Part shown: positions 11,276 to 21,558 of the stretch, in pieces
Layout: every line of letters begins with the position of its first letter
How positions within the stretch are numbered: the first letter of the stretch is position 1
Source of the DNA: Macrocystis pyrifera
Taxonomy: Eukaryota; Sar; Phaeophyceae; Laminariales; Laminariaceae
NCBI GenBank assembly: GCA_031763025.1
Contig: JASSKH010000001.1
Coordinates: 18,267,142-18,331,141 of the forward strand
Direction: 5' to 3'
DNA: 64,000 nucleotides
The notes under the pieces: generated by a model
Databases searched by the model: none
The model's input: the letters and a program-made list of their open reading frames with translations, nothing else
What the model was told of the DNA's origin: nothing
Program-made: the position numbers and the translations under genes

Positions 11276-11779
11276 CACGGTGTTGTACGGTACACAGCAA
11301 GTACAATAGTGTTTCGTATGATACTATAAAATGCGAGTTCACTTTCAGTACTACTGACACTGTATCATACGCGAACATCACCGCTCATGACGCCCTGCCT
11401 CCTTACTTGTCATGATCGGGTTGGTGCTTGTTTGTGTCTGCATGCCATAAAAGGGTAGCGCCCGTGTTATATTTTATCTGGACGGCGTGTCACTATCGGG
11501 GGGTGCATTCATTCGTGTCGTTTCTGATCGCACTAAATTATCCTTCACCGAGAAAAATCTTGAAATAAAGTACATTTTTTATATGTCATACGAACACATT
11601 TTGTAACCATGGGAAATTATTGATAGTATACATGGTAGAAAATATCTGGACGATTTACGTGGTGCTTTTAAAAAACAAATGTTACAGGCAAGGTTTGAAA
11701 GCATGACTTCCTGCCTTTGAGTTGAGCACGTCTAACCGCTGAGCTTATACACCCAAAACCTCTGGAAAATCCCATTGTA
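11276..11779. other. Stretch with no gene between two G-rich repeat blocks
   Basis: AT-richer unique-looking sequence. The only structure seen is a tRNA-like relic on the - strand near its right end. Confidence 0.4.
11695..11765 (-). other. tRNA-like relic or SINE head
   Basis: On the - strand the segment contains AAGCTCAGCGGTTAGA, close to the D-arm/A-box of eukaryotic tRNAs. About 35 bases later comes TGCTTTCAAACC, a worn B-box-like word. I could not fold a full cloverleaf with a clean anticodon stem, so a pseudogene or a tRNA-derived repeat is more likely than a working tRNA. Confidence 0.35.
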
Positions 11780-12140
11780 TCAGAAATCAAGGGATAAATC
11801 CCGCGGGATCACGACACCACGGGACTGGTTTGGACGGGACTTGGGTAATCTCAAATTTCACGGGTTTGCACGGAACGGGACACGGTTTCCATGGGATTTG
11901 TCCAAAGTTTCACGGGACTACTGTAGTTTGCACGGGATCGGAATTTAAGAAAAAAAGCCGGAACGGGATCGGGATCGCGAACCTTTCCACGGGTTTGGAC
12001 ACGAATGGCGTTTTCAAAATTACAAGGGATCACGGAATTATCCCGCATCCCGCGGAATCCCGCGGTATTTTCACAACGGGAAAAATCCCCAGGAAAGCGC
12101 TGTTTATCATTTTCGCGGGACCGCCGGGATCCCGCAGTCC
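11780..12140. repeat. Degenerate GGGACGGGATTG repeat, block 2
   Basis: Second block of CACGGGACTGG / CACGGGATCGG / CCCGCGGAATCCCGCGG words, with both G-rich and C-rich orientations, so parts can pair with each other and with block 1. Confidence 0.7.
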
Positions 12141-13010
12141 CTTGACAATATGTACGACCGTGCATTTCATGATTGGCGTGGGGATGGAATGTAGATGCGG
12201 AGTAGGACGCAGGGCGTATAGATACATACATAGTCGGTGAAAATATATCGGTAAAAGGTAGTACGTATTCAATTGAGTATACGCAAGGAAGGAGAAAAGG
12301 TGGGATAAAATTGAGGGTGTTCGACGAGTTATGTTAGTTTTTTTTTCGTTTTTCATCTTGAATGAAAAACGCCCTGCACATAGTCAGAAGGCAAATAATA
12401 TATATATATATATATTGATATTTACATCGTAACATGTGCTTGAATTCGATGTTACCAGGTACCAGGTATTAATTACACTATTTCTATAGTCTACCAGGTA
12501 TACTCGTATACGACGCCAACGATGGAGGCAAGTATGTGCGACAGCAGTTTGCTATGGTGCATGAGGCCTCTAGCGCCTGCCCCTCTGTCTCACCTTTGCT
12601 TAGACCTCGGGGTCGAACAAGCAACGACAGCAGTCGCACCCAACAGCCAACTAACTCTCAGGAGTAGGCTTAGATTCACAGACAATGATTATCGGCAAAG
12701 GGCAATTTCGATAATTTGACACATTGGCATCCCCTATCAATAGCAAGATATAATACGAGTATACATACCATGCACAGATAAATGAGATGTGAGAGTATCT
12801 GGATTCTCTTCGACGGGAAACGCGTTAATTTACATGTACTACTGCTGCCGTTGTTGTGTAGGCCTTCTTGTTAGAGCTCGGAACACGTATTTCATATACA
12901 ATACACCCGTACCATCAGGTATTATATACCAGGAATATTATACTGGTATACTGGGTACCAGTGTTATATTGTTTTGTCAACGGATAGAAAGTCATGAGTC
13001 CTGTAGAAAG
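12141..13010. other. Stretch with no recognised gene
   Basis: Holds a (TA)n run at 12397-12415 and three exact copies of the word TACCAGGTA between 12450 and 12500. I see no convincing coding region. Confidence 0.4.
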
Positions 13011-13400
13011 CGTGTGTGTTCTTCACATTGCTCCGTTCTTTCTACCCGTCGACACCCGGCACAACCAGTGTCTCCAATCCTAGAGAGACGCTCTGGGGCC
13101 ATACAACTAGGACACAGAGATACTACGTTGCCACGTATGCAGCAAGCACAGCAGTAGAGGACATGTCATCGTACTGGATATGACAGACATGATACGCATC
13201 ACATGAAAGAAAGCAAATGAAAAACGAAATAAACAAAGAAAAACAAATCGGAAGTAACGCGGCGTGCTCCCGCAGGAGATGTGGCAGACAATCAAAACGG
13301 AACGAGCTCAGGAACAATACGTGCCGCTAAATATAATGAACAGAGTAAGATTTAGAAACCAAGGGGAACAACAGGCAAACTGAAGCACAACAAAAACAAC
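13011..13400 (+). repeat. Diverged interspersed repeat C, copy 1
   Basis: Shares an ordered series of words with 16290-16765: GTGTGTGTTCTT, CCGTTCTTTCTACC, GTCGAC, CATGTCATCGTA.TGGATA, then an A-rich purine stretch and GGGGAACAA. Divergence is high and ends are not sharp. No coding potential seen; the family is unknown. Confidence 0.6.
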
Positions 13401-16289
13401 GACAAAAACACCCGCCAGGCAGCCGCAGCAATTTGGGGTACGAATAGCATAGACAGATTCTACCCACCATTAATCGTCAGTTTGGTAGCTTGCTACGCTG
13501 CCTGATGCCGTTTCATTCCCGCTTTCGTCAACCGTGCCCCACCCGCGGAGAGGATGCGTCAGACAATACAAAACAGATAAAGCAGGCGTCATCCACCCGC
13601 TCGAAACGAGATCTCTTTCATAGAGGGACAAGAAGGAAGAAAAACAGAAAGTAAAGGTAGAAGAGCAGAAGAAGAGTCCCTCAACCTTTCAGACAACGGG
13701 TCGGGTTTAAAAACAACCCGTCACCCATTTTTACAGAAAGATTCCACTATTAACAGCACAATGGAGCCATTGTTGGCACGCGCACCTGACAGCAGTGTAC
13801 ACATGATACCGTATCGTACGCATCCTGACTGCTGTGAGTGCACCCCGGACGTTAACGGCTTCCTTAGTATGAATCTACCGATGCCGGTAATAATGCAGAC
13901 GTATTCGCCATCGCGGATTAAGTCTGCGGGTAGATGCCCCTGTGAGCAAATCACCCGCAGCACACCGCACCTGTATGTTCAGTCTGCCCCTCACCGTCAT
14001 CTTGTGCTTTGCCTAGACCGACGCATACAGCCTTCCGGCGCGCTGTCTTCCGTAAGGGCACTATTACAGCTATCGAAGGCGCTGCCGACACCCAAGACAC
14101 TATTCATAAGGAAGCGGGGGCTCTTGACCGCGTCATTGGCAGCGACATCGACATCGACGGAGAACAGCAGCCCTTTCTACCGCACGCATTGACGACACTG
14201 GTGGGATTCCAAGGTGAGGTTCGTTGGGGCGTACGGGCCGAGGCCCAATCATGAGGAGGGTCGAGAGCTGCGTAGGAGTGATGTGGTGGTAGCTTACACA
14301 GGGCGACAACCCGACGGCTTCCGCGCTACAGTAGCATGCACGTTTCGCTACCTTGCAGGCTTGCAGAGTACCGTGTATGTAGCGCTGCCATGCAAGCGGG
14401 AAATGTACGACTCCTCTCCCTCAAATGCATTCTGTACATCACACGTCGTCTTTCACCATGCAGGAAGTCAGACTTTCCATCACCCCTCCCCCCCCCCCCC
14501 CCCGCCGACGTGCCGGCGGATAGATAGCTACCAAGGCTTCGGCCTATGAGTACACACTCAGCGTTCTGACAACGTGATCGCTCGTCGCGCCTTCAAACAT
14601 CGCGAATTGTTTGTGCGGAAGGTAGCAGCCGGTTTACACACCATGGTCCAGATATAGGCAGGAAGTTTCATGCACTGGAATCCCAGGGACAACTTACTGC
14701 TGTCTGTTGTAGCGTAGTGGAAGTCGGAAAGCGCACGTTGCTAAAACGAGGCGCGGATCCGGCACACCGACTGATGGCATAATCGGCGTGAAATATCTTG
14801 CACCTTCACGCAAAAGATTATACCGGGAAAGCAATGCAATAACACTAGCTTGTTAGACCATTCAGGATCACTACTCGTGGCCTTGCAAGGGCGTTCGATG
14901 GAAACGCAAAAAATACCTCGCGACTATCCGAATTATCTGTTGGCTGTTGACAGTTGCCGGTACATGCCATGCTCGTGAAGATTGATGCCTGTCATCTTTG
15001 GGCGAAAGGTTCTGCGCCTATCAACACGCTTGTTTCAGTAGCACGGTGCCGCACAGGTAGCGCCGCACATGGACACTATTTAAGATTTGCATCTGTCGAA
15101 AGCGAGATGTTTATTGTGCATTCGTCTTCACCGAAGACAAAAAGCAAAACTGACTGTCAGTGAGATCCCGCCAAAAAGCATGTATGCACGAATCATAACA
15201 TGTTTCCAAGCGTCACCCACGCGCGGGAAGAGCAAGCCCGGTCTAGACCCCCAGCGTTCACGTCTCTCGGCTGTCACGGTGGCTTTCATGTTGACGATCT
15301 TGGGAAAGAATGCCACCGCATCATCTGTGGTCGCAAACCACATCATGTATGTGCATATGCAATGTTTTCCGCCGTTTAACATGCAAGGTACCAAACCCCC
15401 TGGGCGTGAATTACCGAGCCGATTTATTCAAATCAAGCACGGGTGGGTGCAGGCAAAAAAGTATAATGGCTGCGGGAATATGTCGCCGCGAATACCCTTC
15501 CCAAGGGGGACGCATCGATCTACGTTTTTTTTTCACACCATCTCCGCTGGTGAGAAAACCTAATTTAGCTTCGAAATTCGTGCTATTAGTAGGGGTTATT
15601 TTTATCTTGCGTGTTATGGTTCGTATCCACCAACCATATTGCACGACTCGCTGCATACTGTTTGTAAAGCATATATTATCAAATTATATAATGCTATTAT
15701 TATTCTTGGTACAAGAGTATGTCACCATTAATGTTAAGCCCTTTGGAAGATAGCGACCGAAACAAGGATGGATATCTTTCGAAGTTGGTACTAACTACTT
15801 GTCAATCGTCTACGAGAAGCGTGCGCGCCGCCGAGCTTACGGGTAGAACCAATGCACGCCCGTGCCGCACGACTCCTCGCATTCAACCGTTGTAACTGTG
15901 ACAACACTTTGTCTGTATCGTCCCCCAATCCTGCTGCGGCGGTTGCTGCAAATCATCACTTTTTTTCGCCAATTTCCCCTCTCAAGTCCCATTAGGGTTT
16001 AACACGCTTGCTCGTGCCAACCGTACCGCTACAATACACAGACGGTTTATTACAGCAGTAGAAATATCGCAGTGTCGTACCCGGCACATAGTTTTAATAG
16101 TCACAACATAGCGGCTACGAAGCGCAACCTTTAGACTATACTTGTACGTCTATTCTACGTGGTGGTTTATAAAAGACCAACAATTATATACCTGGTACTC
16201 GTACTACAGGTAGATTCTAGAAGGTGCGTATTGAAGAAACATTTAAAAATCCAAATATTGCTGACAGGGGCGTAACAGCAACAGTGGTG
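13401..16289. other. Long stretch with no recognised gene
   Basis: Several mid-length frames occur (for example 13761-14192, 14009-14254 and 15087-15563 on +) but none shows a known domain, signal peptide or supporting splice sites. A run of about 15 C lies at 14489-14503. The frame at 14009-14254 has an ordinary acidic protein-like composition and could be an exon of something I cannot name. Confidence 0.35.
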
Positions 16290-16765
16290 GTGTGTGTGTT
16301 CTTGATGACATTAAACCGTTCTTTCTACCTACCTGTCGACCCAGTGTCCGTGCCGATTCTTCAATCCTTGATTTGATAGAGATACAAGTTATGTGGTCAC
16401 AGAACTACGACACAGAAATTCTACATCGTTATCCAGTGAGCAGAGGGACATGCCAAGATGCCATGTCATCGTATTGGATACGACAGTCACGGCAACATAT
16501 TCTATGAAGAGAAAACGAAAGAAGCAAAAAAAGACATCGACGGAAGAAAGAAAACAAAGAAAAAAAAAGTGTCGTGCGCCCCCCGTAGCAAGGGGTGAGG
16601 CAGAAAATATCGATCAATACAGAACGAACTACGAGCTAAAGAAGCGGTACCACCACATATATATGTACGAGTACACAGAGTGAGACAAATAACAGAGGGG
16701 AACAATAACAGCACAGTACAGGTAAACCGAACTGCGAAAAAAAAAACAGAAAACAAAAGGCACCC
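16290..16765 (+). repeat. Diverged interspersed repeat C, copy 2
   Basis: Second member of the family at 13011-13400, with the same order of shared words and a longer A-rich purine stretch (about 16500-16575) in the middle. Confidence 0.6.
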
Positions 16766-16995
16766 TCTACAACCTGCATCCTTCAAGGGATGACGCTGGC
16801 ACCCTCGGGAATGCGTCGTCAAGTAGATACCCGCGCGTAGGCGTTTCGGCAGCATATGCATACGACTTGGAATTAGAGCAAGGGGTTGGCAACCAAGATC
16901 CGTATTTTTGGTAGATGTAGAATGGTTGATGCAATATTACAAGCATGCTGAGCTTTTTAAGCCCGTTCTATTATTGCCCTTTTTGAGGTCCCCTG

Positions 16996-17272
16996 GCAAT
17001 CTGGGAGAAGGGATCTTTAGGTTGGTAGGCTGTTCAGGTATTTTGGTTCCTGTTGGGATCAAGGTACGGGCGAAGACCCAACCCAACCCCTAACCCTAAC
17101 CCTGACCCCAAACCGCAGCCAAAACGGGCCCAACCTGGCCGTAAACGCGGCTGCGCCGCGTTTGCATCGAACCAGGAAATTTCTCAATTGCAGACGACAA
17201 TTCCGAAGTGCAGACCGCGCTACGCAATTTTCAAGTCAAAAACACCCCTAAAGATCCCTTCTCCCAGATTGC
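16996..17272. repeat. 26-bp inverted repeat enclosing a telomere-like tract
   Basis: The arms at 16996-17021 and 17247-17272 are exact reverse complements over 26 bases (core TGGGAGAAGGGATCTTTAGG). Between them lies CCCAACCCCTAACCCTAACC-type sequence (17077-17114, with CCCTAACCCTAACCCT at 17088-17103) and a second small hairpin built on AAACGCGG..CCGCGTTT near 17141-17161. No coding sense is visible. It could be a small inverted-repeat element or a healed break with telomeric filler. Confidence 0.8.
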
Positions 17273-18896
17273 GAAACCTACTCCCCTTTTTTGGGCCCAA
17301 CAAGCAATTATTACCCATGATCATGGTGGCGAAGTTTCTCCTCCAGCCCCATCTTCGACGACGACTCTCTAAGAGATATATCATCCGCCCGCCTGGAGAA
17401 CAGCAACATTGTACTGTGTAGTGAAGGCCATTCATTGCTTCATCGGTCATGCAGCCATTGTGCTATCTGTGCTACCTTGCGTAAAACCAAATATTTTAGC
17501 GTTTTTGCTAGCTCATTCGTGCTACTCGCTCGCAACTTCCGAGTACACGAAAACAGCTCGTGAGTTGCTTCTGCGTGCCTACGACTGCCGTCTGGCGCAC
17601 CCGATACCCTCACACATCCCACCAAGAGCATCCCTCAATTTCGCGGGCTGTAGTATCCTGTGAGGAACTGCTGTATGGAGCTGTCCGCAAGTGAAGTGCA
17701 AACGTTCAGTTGGGGGTTGGTTTTAGTATCATTTTGTGCATCCCAAACTTCGACCAATTTCGACCACTGCAGCACCTCTAAGTCGGGATGTAGGCCTCTG
17801 TTGAGAACGGGTGGGAGATCAATCTCGAGAGAAACGCAAGCTACTCTGATGAACCTCATTCAAGTCACCGTCGCTCTCTGGTAAGCACGAACCAAGGACG
17901 AACCAGCCGAAGATGTAAATGCAGGGTGTTAAATAACAGATATATTAACGATGTGTCCGACAACACATCTAGGTATTAGACTGACCAGAAACCCGGGAAC
18001 CAGGGGACGCTTGGGTGCCAGCGTCCCCTTAACAAGGAATTGCATATAGAATGCGCGCAAACGGCGTATCATACAACTTGTAAAATTCAATAAACAATGG
18101 CGTATAGACGAAACGTATTACGCAGCTTGCGAAGTTGAGTATCAACTATCAGCCGAACTCACAGCTGACGTATTTCATTAGCTACAATACAAAAAAAAGT
18201 ACGAAAGCAGACCGGTCCATCTCCCCGCAAGTGGATCGCAGCTCGCAGTTGTTCGATTGGTACTATTAATATTAATATGTAGTCATACATTTCATACGAA
18301 GTACCTCTTTCGTAAGTATATAACTAATAATATCAATAATTAGTACTCGGCTTCGAATAAAAAATAGCCGCACACCAATTTCTGTTGACGTGCGTCAAGG
18401 GCGGATAAACTATTATTAATAGTATGTTCTTACTTACAGTATACGCATGATACAGCAGTACATACATCCGTACATTCGGATTGAATGTGTTGCGGCCCTC
18501 ATTTGAGAAGCATTTAGGGGGCGTGCGCTATGTGCAGCTGAGTCCTGCACATAACTTCGTACAGCACCTGTGTCGTCAGTTTCAACCATACACGTGGGCC
18601 CAGACCAACCCGACCCTACTGTAGGCCTATCTATCCATAACCCCCAAGCCTTTGGGGGGCTCGAGGTCGGCAGAGGCAGTCACGTCGCTCCGCCGCGTGT
18701 TTTGGTGGGGTTCAAAAAAAAAAAAAAAAAAACGCTGGGCAGCCGAAAGACCCACCTTGACCAATAAAACCCGCATCCTGCACAATTTTTGGTGCAGGAT
18801 GCAGCTGCACATACTGCTGTAGGTCGAGTCCATGTAGGGGGGTGTTCACGTGTTTAAAGCAGTTGCATGAATAGTAGGGTAATACTGCACAAAATC
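17273..18896. other. Stretch with no recognised gene
   Basis: Short frames on both strands (for example 17635-17859 on -) lack recognisable domains. AT-rich around 18050-18450. A 20-base A-run lies just before 18733. Confidence 0.35.
18773..18802. other. Perfect 11-bp stem hairpin
   Basis: GCATCCTGCAC at 18773-18783 pairs exactly with GTGCAGGATGC at 18792-18802 across an 8-base AT-rich loop. It lies 40 bases after a long A-run. It could be a remnant of a small transposon or structured RNA; function unknown. Confidence 0.7.
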
Positions 18897-18995
18897 CGGG
18901 ATCACCCGGGTACCGTACTCTGGGGGTACCCGGGTACCATCCTTTGAGGGTACCTGGGTACCATACTCTGCGGATACCCGGGTACCACACTCTGC
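18897..18995. repeat. About 29-bp tandem repeat GGGTACCCGGGTACCAT
   Basis: Roughly four units of GGGTACCCGGGTACCATACT plus CTG, each rich in overlapping palindromes (GGTACC, CCCGGG). No coding region around it. Confidence 0.85.
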
Positions 18996-19718
18996 AGTAC
19001 CATCCCACCATTTTACTGCTCTGTTGCACACTATCAATTTCTTCCCTACCTGGTATTACTTTACGTGTTGTGGTCTTGACCCATTGCTCCTATCCTTCCA
19101 TTGTCCTAGTTCTTGCGTTATCCCTATCCATATACTTTTGTTGAGCCTGTTCTCTCCAGTAGCTCGGAAAACTTATTTGCGCTGTTGGCCATCTCTTCTT
19201 GAACTTTTCCAGTTTTATTTTGCTTCTAGTGTATATGTTCTCCATCCGTACAATTTCCTACCTCGCCTATGTTTGATAACTCGCGTTTGCTGACTGTCTG
19301 TCCATATTAGACAGCGATCCGTAGTTCCTATATCCGCTGCGCACACATTTTTCTTTCCGTTTCTTTTCTACTTGCCTCTTCCACCACTTTAAGGTCGTGA
19401 GCACTTTCTGGTCCATCCTGGCTCTGTCTTTTTTCTTTTGTTCAACTTTTTCATCTCGTTGTGCTTAAGGAACTTCAACAACTCTTCCCTATTTTATTCG
19501 TCGTTACTTCCCTATGTTGTCCGATGTTCTCATTCGAGCTGCTTGCCTTCCCAATTATTTAACGGAAATCTCCCACAGGTACTACAGTAGTACCTCTCCT
19601 TGCCTTTATACTTCTGCACGTCCATCTCTACTTCTCCGAACTCCCCCTGTGTATACTTTACCATACTCTTCGACTCTGGAGACGCATAGATGCTTCCTAA
19701 GAAGTAATGGAGGGTGGG
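18996..19718. other. Stretch with no recognised gene
   Basis: T- and C-rich on the + strand. Frames are short and have hydrophobic biased composition, as expected from pyrimidine-rich non-coding DNA. Confidence 0.35.
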
Positions 19719-19816
19719 CGGGGGGGGGGGGGGGGGTACTCATGCCATGCATGGCCTTAGTCGTATGAACATACCAGTAGACACTCGCATCCCTACAATG
19801 CCAGGACGGGGCAGGC
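19719..19816 (+). mobile_element. Repeat B, short 5' fragment
   Basis: Starts with a G-run (19719-19736), then GTACTC, ATGCATGGCC.TAGTCGTATG and CTCGCATCCCTACAATGCC, the same words as the first 100 bases of repeat B. The similarity stops after about 100 bp. Confidence 0.75.
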
Positions 19817-20260
19817 GGGGGACCCTTGCGTGGAAAGCCCGGATCGGAGTTGCGGGAAAATATCGACAACCCTTGAGAGAGAGAACAACGGGTCTCAACT
19901 GAAAGCCGCGAAAGTATTATGTCAACCGGTTCGCACTCGGCTTTGCGAGCTGCGCGCCGCGCGAGTCTAGCGTCTTTCAGAATCAACCAAGTGGACCGTC
20001 GCCGTCTTGACTAATATTGTATGTGCGTGACCATAAGGTGGCAGAAATATTGTACCAGGTAAGTGTTTCGAAAATGAAAATGGTGGCATACCCGGTATCT
20101 GGCACATAGAATAATGGTGGACTTGTTTTGCAAGGCAATACGCGTTGTCATGACCTAGTTGGTATTTTTTGTGCCCTTCAATCTTTCGATCGGATGCTTA
20201 GACAGTACTGCCCAGAAGTACGCAGAAAAAAAAAGAAAATGGCCTACTAATACACTCCTT

Positions 20261-20805
20261 CCCCCCCCCCTATTATATATTATACATGGGTTGGGTTGGT
20301 GTCGGTTGGCAACGACACTGTAAAACATGCCGCTCACTACGTGAGCTAGACATCCAGGGTACCGTTTTTTTTTTTTTTTTTTTGGCGGTCGCCCATAGCT
20401 GGTCGTCTAGTTAGATCATTTGCGCGAAGTAAAGAACCTTTACTCTGCACAAGGAAATTGATCGTATCACGTAGTGTTCAAGGTACAGCACCCAAGAGGC
20501 AGTTACATAGTACTCCCATTGCTGTCTCTGGAAGTGGCCACACCGGAAATTAAACTAACTCATTGAAGCTGTCATCCATATGCAAGTCCGCCTCACAAGC
20601 GGTTCTTAGTAGGATGCAGCTCACCCTTCATGCGACTCGCCGGACACCTCACGGCGCTTCGCGCTTGGTGCAAGCAATGTCTGCCTGGTCGGTGAAAACC
20701 CGACATGCTCCGTCCCGCCATTGTAGGGATGCGAGGGTCTATGGTCATACGACTACGGCCATGCATGAGATCGAGTACATCTCTCCTATCGAGTAAACCT
20801 TCCCC
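20261..20805 (-). mobile_element. Repeat B, full-length copy 1
   Basis: Reverse-strand copy of a non-coding interspersed repeat of about 545 bp. Read on -, it starts after GGGGAAGG with ACTCGATAGGAGAGATGTAC, passes the conserved CGCATCCCTACAATGGCGGG block and a hairpin TTTGTGC..GCACAAA, and ends in an AT-rich tail followed by a G-run and GGGGAAGG. The same 8 bases GGGGAAGG on both sides look like a target-site duplication. No terminal inverted repeats or open frame. It is SINE-like in form, but the family is unknown to me. Confidence 0.8.
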
Positions 20806-21003
20806 AGGGTCACAATGATAACAAACCGAACTGATTTCGAGATTTCTGAACGAAATACAAGAAATTGGCATTTAGTTCAACGAATGATAATAACCTTGTT
20901 TCGGTATATACCCCCCTGTCTCGGTCTCAGAAGACAAAAAAAATGCTGTCTGGTGTCCTCCGCGTTTAATTTCGTGATCTAGCTCGAGCAGCTTCCGCTG
21001 GCT

Positions 21004-21097
21004 ATGACGCTGCCAGAGGAGGATGGCGTGCCCGAGAAGTGCTTTGTTCATCCGCAATCATCGCGTTTCTCCAACACCTTCTATTTCTACGCTTATG
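21004..21097 (+). CDS. DUF4470-MYND gene, exon 1
   Basis: Begins MTLPEEDGVPEKCF and ends FYFYAY plus one base before the donor GTGAGTGG. The split glycine codon joins exon 2 to give YFYAYGNTP, the family's entry motif. Confidence 0.75.
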
Positions 21098-21517
21098 GTG
21101 AGTGGGCGTGATGCGCGGACCACGAACTCACCCATGAACATTGCTCGTGCATATGTAGCCATGATAGTACTGACTGATGTTCATGCAGTCGCCGTATGCG
21201 CAACAAGGCCGTGCTGATGTTCGTGCAGTCGCCGTATGCGCAACAAGGACGTGCTTTCTCCTGCCGGGGGGAAGGCAATTTAGAAACCCTCCATGTTGAG
21301 TTTAATCCTACTTTCTACCCACCTTGTGAGGAAATTTTGTTCGAGGACCTTTTTGGTTTCTACTATTGACGCGCTCTTGTGATCCTTTGTTGTTGTGTAA
21401 GGTAGCATTTCACAGATACATCCAGACGGGCTGGCCAGTATGTCGCTGTCGGCACAATTTCGATCAGACGAGTGGAATTGTTTTCTTCAAAAAGTATTTT
21501 CATCCGTAAGCTTATCG

Positions 21518-21558
<41 letters not shown>

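Noticed and set aside
15087-15563. 158-codon + strand ORF
   Set aside because: No domain, biased composition, no splice or start context, and overlapped by equally long frames on both strands.
16500-16575. Lys-rich ORF as a nuclear protein
   Set aside because: It is an A-rich purine stretch within repeat C, also present in the diverged copy at 13.2 kb without a matching frame.
17077-17114. A chromosome end
   Set aside because: Only about three CCCTAA units, flanked on both sides by ordinary sequence and enclosed in an inverted repeat, so it is interstitial.
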